A stretch of 64,000 nucleotides of DNA from Methylophaga sp. (GTDB lineage Bacteria; Pseudomonadota; Gammaproteobacteria; Nitrosococcales; Methylophagaceae), in contig JAFIFW010000019.1 of assembly GCA_020831825.1 (NCBI GenBank), forward strand, positions 62,001 through 126,000, in the 5' to 3' direction. The translations under genes were made by a program, and so were the position numbers. The notes under the pieces are model-generated. The model saw only the letters and a program-made list of their open reading frames with translations. It ran no database searches and was not told the DNA's origin. Positions within the stretch are counted from its first letter, which is position 1, and every line of letters starts with the position of its first letter. Shown here piece by piece: positions 1-8,775 of the stretch.

Positions 1-1
1 A

Positions 2-2614
2 CAGCTTGATGATGCGGCCTTACAGGCTAAAACAGCCGAGTTCAAGCAGCAACTTGCTGAAGGAAAAGCGCTGGATGATATCTTGCCTGAAGCGTTTGCT
101 GTGGTACGTGAAGCCGGTAGGCGAGTGCTGGAAATGCGTCACTTTGACGTGCAAATGATCGGCGGTATGGTGCTGCATCAAGGCAAAATTGCCGAAATGA
201 AAACCGGTGAAGGTAAAACACTGGTCGCTACGCTGGCGGTATATCTCAACGCGCTGAAAGGTGAGGGTGTTCACGTCATCACCGTGAATGATTACCTGGC
301 TCGGCGTGACTCGGCCTGGATGAGTCGACTCTACGGTTTTCTTGGCTTGACCACTGGAGTCATCGTTTCTGGCTTGAGCAATGAAGAGCGTCGTGAGGCT
401 TATGCTGCCGACATTACCTACGGCACCAACAATGAATTTGGCTTTGACTACCTTCGCGACAATATGGCGTTTCGTATTGAAGACAAAGTTCAACGCAAAC
501 TGCATTTTGCCGTAGTGGATGAGGTTGACTCCATTCTGATTGACGAAGCTAGAACACCACTGATTATTTCCGGACCAGCCGAAGACAGCTCAGAGCGTTA
601 TCAGCAAATCAATGTGCTGATTCCAAATCTCTCAAAGCAGGAGGGCGAGGGGGAAAACGTTACCGTTCCTGGTGACTACACGGTTGACGAGAAAAACAAA
701 CAGGTATTTTTCACCGAAGCAGGTCATGAGAAGATTGAACAGTTGCTGATAGAAGCGGGCTTGCTGGAAGAGGACGCTAGTCTTTACGATGCTGCCAATA
801 TTGGCTTAATGCATCATGTCAACGCCGCGTTGCGAGCGCATGTGCTGTTTCACCGGGATGTTGACTATATTGTTCAAAATGACCAAGTGATCATCGTCGA
901 TGAATTCACCGGCAGAACCATGCCTGGCAGACGCTGGTCAGAGGGCTTGCATCAAGCGATTGAAGCCAAGGAAGGTGTTTCGGTTCAGAACGAAAACCAG
1001 ACGCTGGCATCAATTACTTTCCAGAATTATTTCCGTCTCTATGAAAAACTCTCTGGAATGACCGGTACCGCAGATACCGAAGCATTTGAGCTGCAATCGA
1101 TCTACGGACTTGAGGTTATTGTAATTCCCACTCACAGGGATATGTTACGTAAGGATGAAGCGGATCGCATATACCTGACAGCTCCGGAAAAATATAACGC
1201 CATCCTTGAAGACATCAAGGAGTGCGTCACACGCAAGCAACCTGTTCTGGTGGGCACTGCTTCAATTGAGAGTTCTGAGTACCTCAACAATCTGTTGAAA
1301 AAAGCCAAAATTCCGCATGAAGTGCTCAACGCCAAATTTCATGAAAAGGAAGCGCACATCATTGCTCAGGCGGGCCGTCCTGGCGCTGTCACCATCGCGA
1401 CCAATATGGCGGGTCGAGGTACGGACATTGTGCTTGGAGGCAGTCTGGAAGTTGAGCTCGAGAAACTGGGCGAGAATCCGGACCCGGCTGAAAAAGCCAA
1501 TATCAAGGCTGAATGGCAAGCGCGTCATGATGCTGTTTTAGCTGCCGGTGGTCTGCACATCATCGGTACTGAGCGTCATGAGTCACGACGCATTGATAAT
1601 CAGTTGCGTGGGCGTTCCGGACGTCAGGGTGACCCGGGTTCGACCAGGTTTTATCTGTCACTGGAAGATAATCTAATGCGCATCTTTGCTTCTGACCGCA
1701 TGGCCGGTTTGATGCAAAAGCTGGGCATGGAAGAAGGCGAAGCCATCGAGCATCCCTGGGTTAGCCGGGCTATTGAAAATGCGCAACGCAAGGTGGAAGG
1801 GCATAACTTCGATATCCGTAAACAATTGCTTGAATTTGATGATGTCGCCAACGACCAGCGTAAGGTGGTTTATGAGCAGCGCAATGAACTGATGTCTGCG
1901 GATGATGTTTCTGAAACGGTTAAGTCAATGCGCAGAACCGTTATCAATGACCTGATCAGTGTCTATATTCCACCAAACAGTATTGACGAGCAGTGGAATG
2001 TGCCCGGACTGGAGCAGGCCTTGCAGGAAGACTTTGGTCTGGATTTGCCGCTGAGCAAATGGCTTGAAGAAGATGACGCACTGCATGAAGAATCACTGCG
2101 TGAAAAGATTGTTGAATCGGCAGAACAAACCTATCAGGAAAAGGAAAATACCGTCGGTTCAGAACTGATGCGTCATTTTGAAAAAGCTATCATGCTGCAA
2201 ACGCTGGATAGCCAATGGAAAGAGCACCTTGCACAGATGGATTATCTGCGTCAGGGCATTAATCTACGTGGTTACGCCCAGAAAGATCCCAAACAGGAAT
2301 ACAAGCGTGAAGCCTTCCAGCTGTTTTCCACCATGCTGGTGTCGATCAAACGTGATGTGGTGATGCTGCTTTCCAAAGTTAAGGTGCGTGCGCCGGAGGA
2401 TGTTGAAGCTGTTGAAGAGCAACGCCGCCAATCGGCAAGTGTGCAATATCAGCATGCTGAACCTGAAGCACTTACAGGTCAATCTGATGCACAGGAACAA
2501 GAAAACAGACAGGCACAACCTTTTACCCGTGATGGTGAAAAGGTTGGACGAAATGATCCCTGTCCCTGTGGTTCAGGCAAAAAATACAAGCACTGTCACG
2601 GGGCGCTGAAATAA
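2..2614 (+). CDS. secA: Preprotein translocase ATPase SecA (5' end outside window)
   Basis: SecA is the ATPase motor that pushes unfolded preproteins through the SecYEG channel at the inner membrane. The open frame runs in from the first bases of the window, so the usual N-terminal ~35-40 residues lie upstream; about 870 residues are visible. The Walker A motif [11 protein letters not shown] and the DEAD-like [13 protein letters not shown] box are near the visible N-terminus, the second helicase lobe carries [11 protein letters not shown] and [13 protein letters not shown], and the C-terminus ends in the zinc/SecB-binding tail [12 protein letters not shown]. The stop overlaps the argJ start by one base (TAATG), which suggests translational coupling. 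Family assignment is very secure; only the start is missing. Confidence 0.98.
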   Translation, partial: QLDDAALQAKTAEFKQQLAEGKALDDILPEAFAVVREAGRRVLEMRHFDVQMIGGMVLHQGKIAEMKTGEGKTLVATLAVYLNALKGEGVHVITVNDYLARRDSAWMSRLYGFLGLTTGVIVSGLSNEERREAYAADITYGTNNEFGFDYLRDNMAFRIEDKVQRKLHFAVVDEVDSILIDEARTPLIISGPAEDSSERYQQINVLIPNLSKQEGEGENVTVPGDYTVDEKNKQVFFTEAGHEKIEQLLIEAGLLEEDASLYDAANIGLMHHVNAALRAHVLFHRDVDYIVQNDQVIIVDEFTGRTMPGRRWSEGLHQAIEAKEGVSVQNENQTLASITFQNYFRLYEKLSGMTGTADTEAFELQSIYGLEVIVIPTHRDMLRKDEADRIYLTAPEKYNAILEDIKECVTRKQPVLVGTASIESSEYLNNLLKKAKIPHEVLNAKFHEKEAHIIAQAGRPGAVTIATNMAGRGTDIVLGGSLEVELEKLGENPDPAEKANIKAEWQARHDAVLAAGGLHIIGTERHESRRIDNQLRGRSGRQGDPGSTRFYLSLEDNLMRIFASDRMAGLMQKLGMEEGEAIEHPWVSRAIENAQRKVEGHNFDIRKQLLEFDDVANDQRKVVYEQRNELMSADDVSETVKSMRRTVINDLISVYIPPNSIDEQWNVPGLEQALQEDFGLDLPLSKWLEEDDALHEESLREKIVESAEQTYQEKENTVGSELMRHFEKAIMLQTLDSQWKEHLAQMDYLRQGINLRGYAQKDPKQEYKREAFQLFSTMLVSIKRDVVMLLSKVKVRAPEDVEAVEEQRRQSASVQYQHAEPEALTGQSDAQEQENRQAQPFTRDGEKVGRNDPCPCGSGKKYKHCHGALK

Positions 2615-3840
2615 TGGCGGTGAACCTTTCACCTCCCGACAAACACGCCCTATTTCCCGTCGCCGGCATTCGTCTGGCGGTTGCCAGTGCCGGCATCAAA
2701 ACACCGGGCAGAAAAGATGTGGTGTTGATTGAAATGGCTGAAGGTAGTCATTGTGCCGCGGTATACACGCAAAACGCTTTTTGCGCTGCGCCGGTCATTG
2801 TTGCTCGGAAACATCAGCAACAGGCAACACCACGCTTTTTGTTGATTAACTCTGGCAATGCCAATGCGGGAACGGGCGATCAGGGTCTGGCTGTCGCCAG
2901 ACAATGCTGTGGTGCCGTGGCCGCGCTTGGTCACGTATTACCGCAACAGGTTCTGCCTTTTTCTACCGGAGTTATCGGTCAGCAACTGCCGGTAGCAAAA
3001 ATCGAGCAGGCATTGCCCTCAGCATTTGACAGTCTTTCCGCCGATGGCTGGTTTGATGCTGCTTACGGCATCATGACCACCGATACCGTTGCCAAGGCGA
3101 CCTCTGAGCGCGTTCTGATAGACGGACGTGAAGTCACGGTGACCGGCATCAGCAAAGGTGCCGGCATGATTCGCCCTGATATGGCAACGATGCTGGCCTA
3201 CATAGCGACAGACGCGGCTATTGCTCCAGAGTTGTTGCAACCGCTGCTCAATGACGTCATGAATGAGTCATTCAACCGAATCTCGGTCGATGGTGATACC
3301 TCGACCAATGATGCCTGTGTATTAATGGCCACCGGACAGGCGGCCAATACACTGATCGACAATAGTCACAGTGTTCAATATCAGCAGTTAGCTGATGCCG
3401 TAGCCAAGGTCTGTCGCTATCTTGCTCAAGCCATTGTGCGTGATGGTGAAGGTGCAACCAAATTCATCAGTATCGTGGTTGAACAAGGTAAAACTTCAGA
3501 TGAGTGCTGCCAGGTGGCTTATACCATTGCGCATTCGCCGCTGGTGAAAACTGCCTTGTTTGCTTCTGATCCTAACTGGGGAAGAATCCTCGCCTGCGTC
3601 GGTCGCAGCGGTCTGGTTGAACTGGATCTATCGAAGATCTCTATTTATCTTGATGATGTTTGCGTGATTGAAGCTGGCCAGCCGGCAGCGGACTATACAG
3701 AAGACAAGGGCCAACAGGTCATGAATAATGCCGAAATCAGCATTCTTGTATTGCTGGGACGCGGCGCGGCTTCAGAAACCATCTGGACCTGTGATTTCTC
3801 TTATGATTACGTGAAAATTAACGCAGAATACCGTACCTGA
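2614..3840 (+). CDS. argJ: Bifunctional glutamate N-acetyltransferase / amino-acid N-acetyltransferase
   Basis: ArgJ recycles the acetyl group from N-acetylornithine onto glutamate in the cyclic arginine pathway, and in many organisms also makes N-acetylglutamate from acetyl-CoA. The 408-residue protein has the normal family length. It carries the self-cleavage motif around MIRPDMATMLAYIATD; by family knowledge the precursor is cut between Ala191 and Thr192, and Thr192 becomes the nucleophile of the beta chain. The start ATG overlaps the secA stop by one base. SecA-ArgJ adjacency is common in gammaproteobacteria. Whether the enzyme is mono- or bifunctional cannot be read from the sequence. 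Confidence 0.95.
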   Translation: MAVNLSPPDKHALFPVAGIRLAVASAGIKTPGRKDVVLIEMAEGSHCAAVYTQNAFCAAPVIVARKHQQQATPRFLLINSGNANAGTGDQGLAVARQCCGAVAALGHVLPQQVLPFSTGVIGQQLPVAKIEQALPSAFDSLSADGWFDAAYGIMTTDTVAKATSERVLIDGREVTVTGISKGAGMIRPDMATMLAYIATDAAIAPELLQPLLNDVMNESFNRISVDGDTSTNDACVLMATGQAANTLIDNSHSVQYQQLADAVAKVCRYLAQAIVRDGEGATKFISIVVEQGKTSDECCQVAYTIAHSPLVKTALFASDPNWGRILACVGRSGLVELDLSKISIYLDDVCVIEAGQPAADYTEDKGQQVMNNAEISILVLLGRGAASETIWTCDFSYDYVKINAEYRT

Positions 3841-3847
3841 TTGTCAG

Positions 3848-4909
3848 ATGAGTGCTTTGGAAACCGTTACCACACTGGCAGAATTTCTGAACCAGATTGG
3901 CGCCAAATATCGGGTTTTTGATCTCGGCCGTCGTGTCAGCAAACTATCTACCGAGCAGTTCCAGCAATTTGAACTGGCAAATCAGGCTTATCCCTATCCC
4001 TTTCAGCGCCAGGCGCTGTTGGGTCTGATTTTCTGGTTGCCCGCCGATACTGAGCGGCAGTATGTCTGGTTTTTGCGTTTCCCACTGGATGAGCAGGGAT
4101 TGTTGATTCAAGCCAGTCGTGATGAGTTTTTGGTCATGCTATTGGAGCGGGTCGGAGCTTCAATGCTGGCCGCTGCTCAGGGCGGAAAACTTGAAGGTGT
4201 GTTGCAGGACAGCCCGTTTGTATTTGCGCCGCGCGATGACAAAATGGCGGCGTTTCATGCCCAGGCTCGAGCCACACTAAAACTACCTGCCTCCAGCCAT
4301 TACAACACCGCGCTTCAATACTTCACGACACAAGACACCACGCTGGAATGGCAAAACCTGGCGATGCAAGGCGTAGCTGATGTGGCGATAAGGCTCGAGG
4401 ATGACAAGCACTGTCAGGCGCTTAGCAAACGATTGCCCAGCCTGCCAATGCAGCCACTGCAAATGCTTTGCAGCTTTTTAGAACATGCGCGACCGCCTAC
4501 ACGACTGGTTGAGCAGCTAGTGCAATTGATCGATTTGGAGTTGCAGCAATCAGCACCGGATATCACACGACTCACCGCCTGCTTAAGAGCGATATCCAAC
4601 AGTGAAGCGATGGGCTTGATTGAACATGCCGTGCAGGCAGTGCTTAAGCACCCATGCAGTGTTGACGTTGAAATATTGGCGGTGATCAGCGGTCGACTCT
4701 GGCCGATAATTAAACTGCCGGATCTGTGTCAGCGCTATGTAGAACAACTGGCTGTCAATTCAGCCGGTCAGGCCGGATTCAGTCATTTGCTGGCAGATTT
4801 GATGTTCCTGCCGGATATGCGTGAACCGGTAATGCAGGCACTGAGAAATCCTCAGCGATCTGTAGCATTGACTGCTGCAGTCGGTCAGATGTTTGGTCAC
4901 TCAGCTTAA
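3848..4909 (+). CDS. DUF3549 family protein
   Basis: A 353-residue soluble protein that I recognise as the DUF3549 family of gammaproteobacteria from its N-terminus (TLAEFLNQIGAKYRVFDLGR followed by PYPFQRQALLGLIFW). The biochemical role of the family is unknown to me. There is no signal peptide or membrane segment; the C-terminal two thirds look alpha-helical and repeat-like. It starts 8 bases after argJ ends, so it probably shares the secA-argJ transcript. Its last 9 bases overlap the end of the convergent marC gene. Confidence 0.85.
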   Translation: MSALETVTTLAEFLNQIGAKYRVFDLGRRVSKLSTEQFQQFELANQAYPYPFQRQALLGLIFWLPADTERQYVWFLRFPLDEQGLLIQASRDEFLVMLLERVGASMLAAAQGGKLEGVLQDSPFVFAPRDDKMAAFHAQARATLKLPASSHYNTALQYFTTQDTTLEWQNLAMQGVADVAIRLEDDKHCQALSKRLPSLPMQPLQMLCSFLEHARPPTRLVEQLVQLIDLELQQSAPDITRLTACLRAISNSEAMGLIEHAVQAVLKHPCSVDVEILAVISGRLWPIIKLPDLCQRYVEQLAVNSAGQAGFSHLLADLMFLPDMREPVMQALRNPQRSVALTAAVGQMFGHSA

Positions 4910-5530
4910 GGCTGGAAACAAGCCTCTCAAGCCGCTGGCAATAAACTCAATGGCAATGGCTGCTACAATCAGCCCCATGATACGGGTCGAGATATTGATA
5001 CTCATCGCACCCATTCGGCTGGCAATCCAGGGTACCATTTTAAAGGTGAGCCAAAGCACTACTCCGAGCAGCAAAATTCCGGCGCTGAGTAAGCCGTAGT
5101 GAACAATGCCATCACCTTTGTGGGCATTGATGATGACCAGACTGATGGCACCTGGGCCAGCTAGTAGCGGCATTGCCAGTGGCACTGCGCCGATGGAGTG
5201 TCCAGAATGAATAAACTCAGTGGCGGTTGATTGGCGTTCAGCATCTGGACCAGATTTGAGCATTGCAATCGACATCAGTAACAGCAACAGCCCTCCAGCG
5301 ACCCGGAACGAGTGTATGCTGATACCAAAAAATGCCAAAATCATTTCACCTGCGACCACTGCAATCAATAGAATGACCATCGTGGTCAGCACTGCCAGTC
5401 TGGCGGCTCTGGCACGGTTTTCCACAGACAGTGTGGCAGTCAGGCCGATGAATATGGGAATAATGCTCAGCGGGTCGACCACGGCCAGCAAGGCGATGAC
5501 AAATTTGCTGTATTCAGTGAGTTCCAGCAT
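4901..5530 (-). CDS. MarC family (UPF0056) integral membrane protein
   Basis: A 209-residue, strongly hydrophobic protein with about six predicted membrane segments. The N-terminal FVIALLAVVDPLSIIPIFI and later GPGAISLVIINA are characteristic of the MarC/UPF0056 family. The family was once linked to multiple antibiotic resistance, but its true substrate is not established. It is the last gene of a minus-strand run (2OG-oxygenase, deformylase, PNPOx-like, MarC), starting 3 bases after the preceding stop. The 3' end overlaps the convergent DUF3549 gene by 9 bases. Confidence 0.88.
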   Translation of the reverse strand: MLELTEYSKFVIALLAVVDPLSIIPIFIGLTATLSVENRARAARLAVLTTMVILLIAVVAGEMILAFFGISIHSFRVAGGLLLLLMSIAMLKSGPDAERQSTATEFIHSGHSIGAVPLAMPLLAGPGAISLVIINAHKGDGIVHYGLLSAGILLLGVVLWLTFKMVPWIASRMGAMSINISTRIMGLIVAAIAIEFIASGLRGLFPALS

Positions 5531-5532
5531 GG

Positions 5533-6084
5533 TCAGTCCAGATTTTTCTCAATATCAGTGCTGAGCCCATCAATACTGTGACGATTTTTTTCCTGCCAGT
5601 ATTGCTGTATGCCGGTTTCACCTTTGTTTTCGGCCCATTGATTCAGTTGTTCACGTTCACCTGCATATTGAAATAACGGCACCGCCATGCCGCATGAGGT
5701 TTGTACCAGTTCAACCTTGAGGTCAAAAATCTGTCGTGCGCCGGGCAGTGGGTCAAATAATGAATATAACTGTGACCACTCGGCATCATTATGGTGGATC
5801 ACCCGTGCTGTGCCGTAGATACGCAGAATCAAGGGCTTGCCCTCAAAGGCGGCAAACATCAGTGTCATTCGGTCTTGTTGTTGAATATGCGCGGCAGTTT
5901 CATTGCCACTGCCCGTGACATTCAGCCAGAGTACGCGCTTGGAATTGAGCACCCGCAGAGAATCCATCCCTTTGGGAGAAATATTGACTCGACTGTCCGA
6001 GGTCGCTGTACCGACAAAAAACAAATGTTGTTGCTGGATAAAACTGATTAATCTATCCGAGAGTTCATCAAAGCGCTGCCCCAT
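5533..6084 (-). CDS. Pyridoxamine 5'-phosphate oxidase-like flavin-binding protein
   Basis: A split-barrel FMN-binding protein of the pyridoxamine-phosphate-oxidase superfamily, recognised from MGQRFDELSDRL, VGTATSDSRVNISPKGMDSL and the LNVTGSGNETAAH segment. Members of this subgroup are usually uncharacterised and lack the full PdxH signature, so true PNP oxidase activity should not be assumed. I chose the ATG at 6084 because GAAGG sits 8 bases upstream and the family usually begins MGxxFxxL; an in-frame ATG at 6126 has no ribosome site. With this start it overlaps the deformylase 3' end by 17 bases. Confidence 0.82.
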   Translation of the reverse strand: MGQRFDELSDRLISFIQQQHLFFVGTATSDSRVNISPKGMDSLRVLNSKRVLWLNVTGSGNETAAHIQQQDRMTLMFAAFEGKPLILRIYGTARVIHHNDAEWSQLYSLFDPLPGARQIFDLKVELVQTSCGMAVPLFQYAGEREQLNQWAENKGETGIQQYWQEKNRHSIDGLSTDIEKNLD

Positions 6085-6640
6085 GCTGAGTACCTTCAAT
6101 GGCCGTGTTTCTAGATCGACTGACATACTGCTGTTGCCAGACTTTTTCGGTCATCATATCGTCAGTAGACGACACGTGGTCAATAAACAACAGCCCCTGA
6201 AGATGATCATATTCGTGTTGGAATAATCTGGCTAAAAATCCATCATAACGGGTTTGCACTTTAGTCCCGTCTTGCAGCGTGTAGGCTACTTCAATCGATT
6301 GAGGCCGCGAGACTTTGGCGCGAAGGCCAGGGATGCTCAGGCAGCCCTCCCAGTCAATGATTTGATGTTCAGAGCTGCTTAAAATATGAGGATTGATCAC
6401 GGTGGTGATGGGCATTTCTGGCGCATCGGGATAACGGTCATTGGGGTGACTGCACATAATGAATATTTGCTGATCAAAACCCAGCTGGGTTGCCGCGATG
6501 CCCATGCCTTGTCGTTGTATGACCTGTTTTGTGAGCAATTCGATAATCTGCCGACACCGGTCAGAGTGAATATCACTGACGGATTTGGCTTTGCGACGCA
6601 GCAAGGGCTGCCCTAATTGCAGTAATTCCAGTTCACTCAT
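6068..6640 (-). CDS. def: Peptide deformylase
   Basis: A metal-dependent hydrolase that removes the formyl group from the N-terminal methionine of nascent proteins. All three signature motifs are present: GMGIAATQ (about residues 45-52), EGCLS with metal-ligand Cys100, and QHEYDH with His142, catalytic Glu143 and His146. The length of 190 residues is normal, with a short C-terminal extension. The start ATG overlaps the upstream 2OG-oxygenase stop (ATGA), indicating translational coupling. No fmt gene is adjacent, so this may be a second, non-fmt-linked deformylase; that cannot be settled here. Confidence 0.95.
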   Translation of the reverse strand: MSELELLQLGQPLLRRKAKSVSDIHSDRCRQIIELLTKQVIQRQGMGIAATQLGFDQQIFIMCSHPNDRYPDAPEMPITTVINPHILSSSEHQIIDWEGCLSIPGLRAKVSRPQSIEVAYTLQDGTKVQTRYDGFLARLFQHEYDHLQGLLFIDHVSSTDDMMTEKVWQQQYVSRSRNTAIEGTQHGAAL

Positions 6641-7287
6641 ATTGCCGGTGCTTGCATGGGGTCCTGAATGCGAAACCAGCCAGTGATGCTGTAGCGGTCA
6701 CGCTTGCAGGCAAGAACCTCATGCGGAAAGTCCTCACTGAGAAAAACAACCAAAGTGCCCATTTCTGGCATGACTATGCTGATAACTTGGTCGCTGTCCT
6801 TGTCATAAATCACCAGTTGACCGCCATCAGCCGCTTGCCAGTCCTGATTCAAATATAACACGGTGGTCAGTATACGTCTGGATTCGCCACCCTTGAACGC
6901 ATCCATATGCCGCTTATAGAAAGCACTTGGGGCGTAGTGTGCATAATGGGCCTCATAGTCGAATAATCCCAGAAACAATCGGCGATTAATCGCCAGGCGA
7001 AAATCAGCCATTTGTTGCAGATAGGCGGCGTCAACTTTATGGGTATCGCTCAGCCAGCGAGTTTCATCGCCGCGAATGGCTGTGTTGATTTGAAAGTCAG
7101 TCTCTCTGCCTACCCCAGCTAATTGCAGATCATTGTGTTCATCAAGTCTGGCGACCCGACGATACAGATCATGTGTCAGAGCATGAGAAAAGGCATCCGG
7201 AACAATAGAGTAGCCTTGCTCGACCAGATCATTGGCAATCAGATCATACAATTCAGATTTGGCAGGGGGCGGGGGAGTCGCAGACAT
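6637..7287 (-). CDS. 2-oxoglutarate/Fe(II)-dependent oxygenase family protein
   Basis: A 216-residue protein of the prolyl-4-hydroxylase-like 2OG-Fe(II) oxygenase superfamily. The metal triad is visible as H-M-D in YKRHMDAFKG and the distal His in DFPHEVLAC, with the 2OG-binding Arg in RYSITGWFR. The substrate is unknown; members close to this type hydroxylate proteins or small molecules. I chose the ATG at 7287 because AGGAG lies 5 bases before it; a GTG two codons upstream is less likely. First gene of the four-gene minus-strand run; its stop overlaps the deformylase start. Confidence 0.85.
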   Translation of the reverse strand: MSATPPPPAKSELYDLIANDLVEQGYSIVPDAFSHALTHDLYRRVARLDEHNDLQLAGVGRETDFQINTAIRGDETRWLSDTHKVDAAYLQQMADFRLAINRRLFLGLFDYEAHYAHYAPSAFYKRHMDAFKGGESRRILTTVLYLNQDWQAADGGQLVIYDKDSDQVISIVMPEMGTLVVFLSEDFPHEVLACKRDRYSITGWFRIQDPMQAPAI

Positions 7288-7443
7288 AGGCACTCCTGGG
7301 TGCTTAAAAGTCAGTGCACAGAGCGGTCAAGCCGTTCGGCAGGCGCTGAAATTTAACAGAAAATGAATAGCGCTGTATATCTATTTCTGCGGAAGCAGAT
7401 TTTCAGACCAGCAGCAGAGGTCTTGCTGCCGGTTTCATCAGAC

Positions 7444-8673
7444 TCAGCCGAAGAACCAATAGGCGATCATGATGGCAGCAGTAATGCCGGCAATATCCGC
7501 TGCCAGACCACAGCCCACTGCATGACGGATATTACGTATACCTACAGCACCAAAATAAACCGCCAACACATAGAAGGTGGTTTCCGTGCTGCCTTGCACC
7601 ATGGAAGCCAATCTGCCAGCAAAGGAGTCAGCACCATGCGTTTGCATGGTATCAACCATCATGGCTCTGGCACCGCTGCCGCTGAAGGGCTTCATAAATG
7701 CGGTTGGCATCGCGTCAATAAAGCGATCATCCATGCCAAGGCTCAATACCAGACTGCGTAGCAGATCAAACAAGATATCTAATGCACCACTGGCACGGAA
7801 CACGCCAATGGCAACCAGCATGGCAACCAGATAAGGAATGATACGAACGGCTGTTTCAAAGCCTTCCTTGGCGCCTTCAATAAACGCTTCGTAGGCATTG
7901 ATTTTGCGAATAGCCGCAGCACCGATAAACATGATCACCAGCGCAAACAAAATGACGTTACTGATTAAAGCCGATTGGGTCAGCATCTCAGCTTGTGGCA
8001 GGCTGACGAAATACAACAGCAGCGCAGCTATCAATAGCGTAAAACCACCCAGATAGGCAGCAATGACACGGTCCAGCAAATTGATACGTTGCACCCAGGC
8101 AACCGTCAGTAAGCCGACCATGGTTGAACAATAAGTCGCGAGCAAGATTGGAATGAAGACATCAGTCGGGTTAGCGGCGCCCATCTGAGCCCGGTAAGTG
8201 AATATGGTGACCGGAAACAGGGTAACAGCCGAGGTGTTGATCACCAGAAACAGAATCTGGGCATTACTGGCGGTTGTTTTGCTGGGATTAAGTGTTTGCA
8301 GCTCTTTCATTGCCTTGATACCGAGCGGTGTCGCAGCATTATCCAGGCCCAGTGCATTGGCTGAAATATTCATCACCATGGCACCCAGTGCCGGATGGTT
8401 TTTGGGAACTTCGGGCATCAAGCGCACAAACAGCGGGCTTAGACCACGAGTTAACAATTCGACAAAGCCGCTGCGTTCACCAATCTTCATGATGCCCAGC
8501 CAGAGGGCCAGAATGCCGGTCAGGCCGATGGAAATTTCAAAAGCGGTGCGAGACAGACTGAACATCGCGTCCATTAACTCGCCAAATACCTCGGTGTCGC
8601 CAAGATAAATAAGCCGGAACAACGCGACGCAAAAGGCGATAAGGAAAAAAGCGATCCAGATAAAATTCAGCAT
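7444..8673 (-). CDS. Nucleoside-recognition (Gate) domain membrane protein, SpmA-SpmB-like fusion
   Basis: A polytopic inner-membrane protein of about 409 residues with two nucleoside-recognition (Gate) domains, resembling a fusion of Bacillus spore maturation proteins SpmA (N-terminal half, e.g. NISANALGLDNAATPLG) and SpmB (C-terminal half, e.g. SGSGARAMM and VQGSTETTFYVLAVYFG). Such fusions are common in non-sporulating gammaproteobacteria; their transport role is unproven. I place the start at the ATG at 8673 (MLNFIWIAFFLIAF) because it begins directly with the first membrane helix; the longer frame from 8763 adds an unconserved hydrophilic segment. Confidence 0.8.
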   Translation of the reverse strand: MLNFIWIAFFLIAFCVALFRLIYLGDTEVFGELMDAMFSLSRTAFEISIGLTGILALWLGIMKIGERSGFVELLTRGLSPLFVRLMPEVPKNHPALGAMVMNISANALGLDNAATPLGIKAMKELQTLNPSKTTASNAQILFLVINTSAVTLFPVTIFTYRAQMGAANPTDVFIPILLATYCSTMVGLLTVAWVQRINLLDRVIAAYLGGFTLLIAALLLYFVSLPQAEMLTQSALISNVILFALVIMFIGAAAIRKINAYEAFIEGAKEGFETAVRIIPYLVAMLVAIGVFRASGALDILFDLLRSLVLSLGMDDRFIDAMPTAFMKPFSGSGARAMMVDTMQTHGADSFAGRLASMVQGSTETTFYVLAVYFGAVGIRNIRHAVGCGLAADIAGITAAIMIAYWFFG

Positions 8674-8775
8674 GGCGTTTATTGTGGCATGCCGGATCTG
8701 TTTGAGGAAGTTGCCTTGTGTTGGCGTGGCAAAGTGAATGGGCGGGTTGTGACACCCGCCCATCTGGTCAAAGGA

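Noticed and set aside
20-505. Minus-strand 161-codon frame inside secA
   Set aside because: Antisense shadow of a fully conserved SecA coding region.
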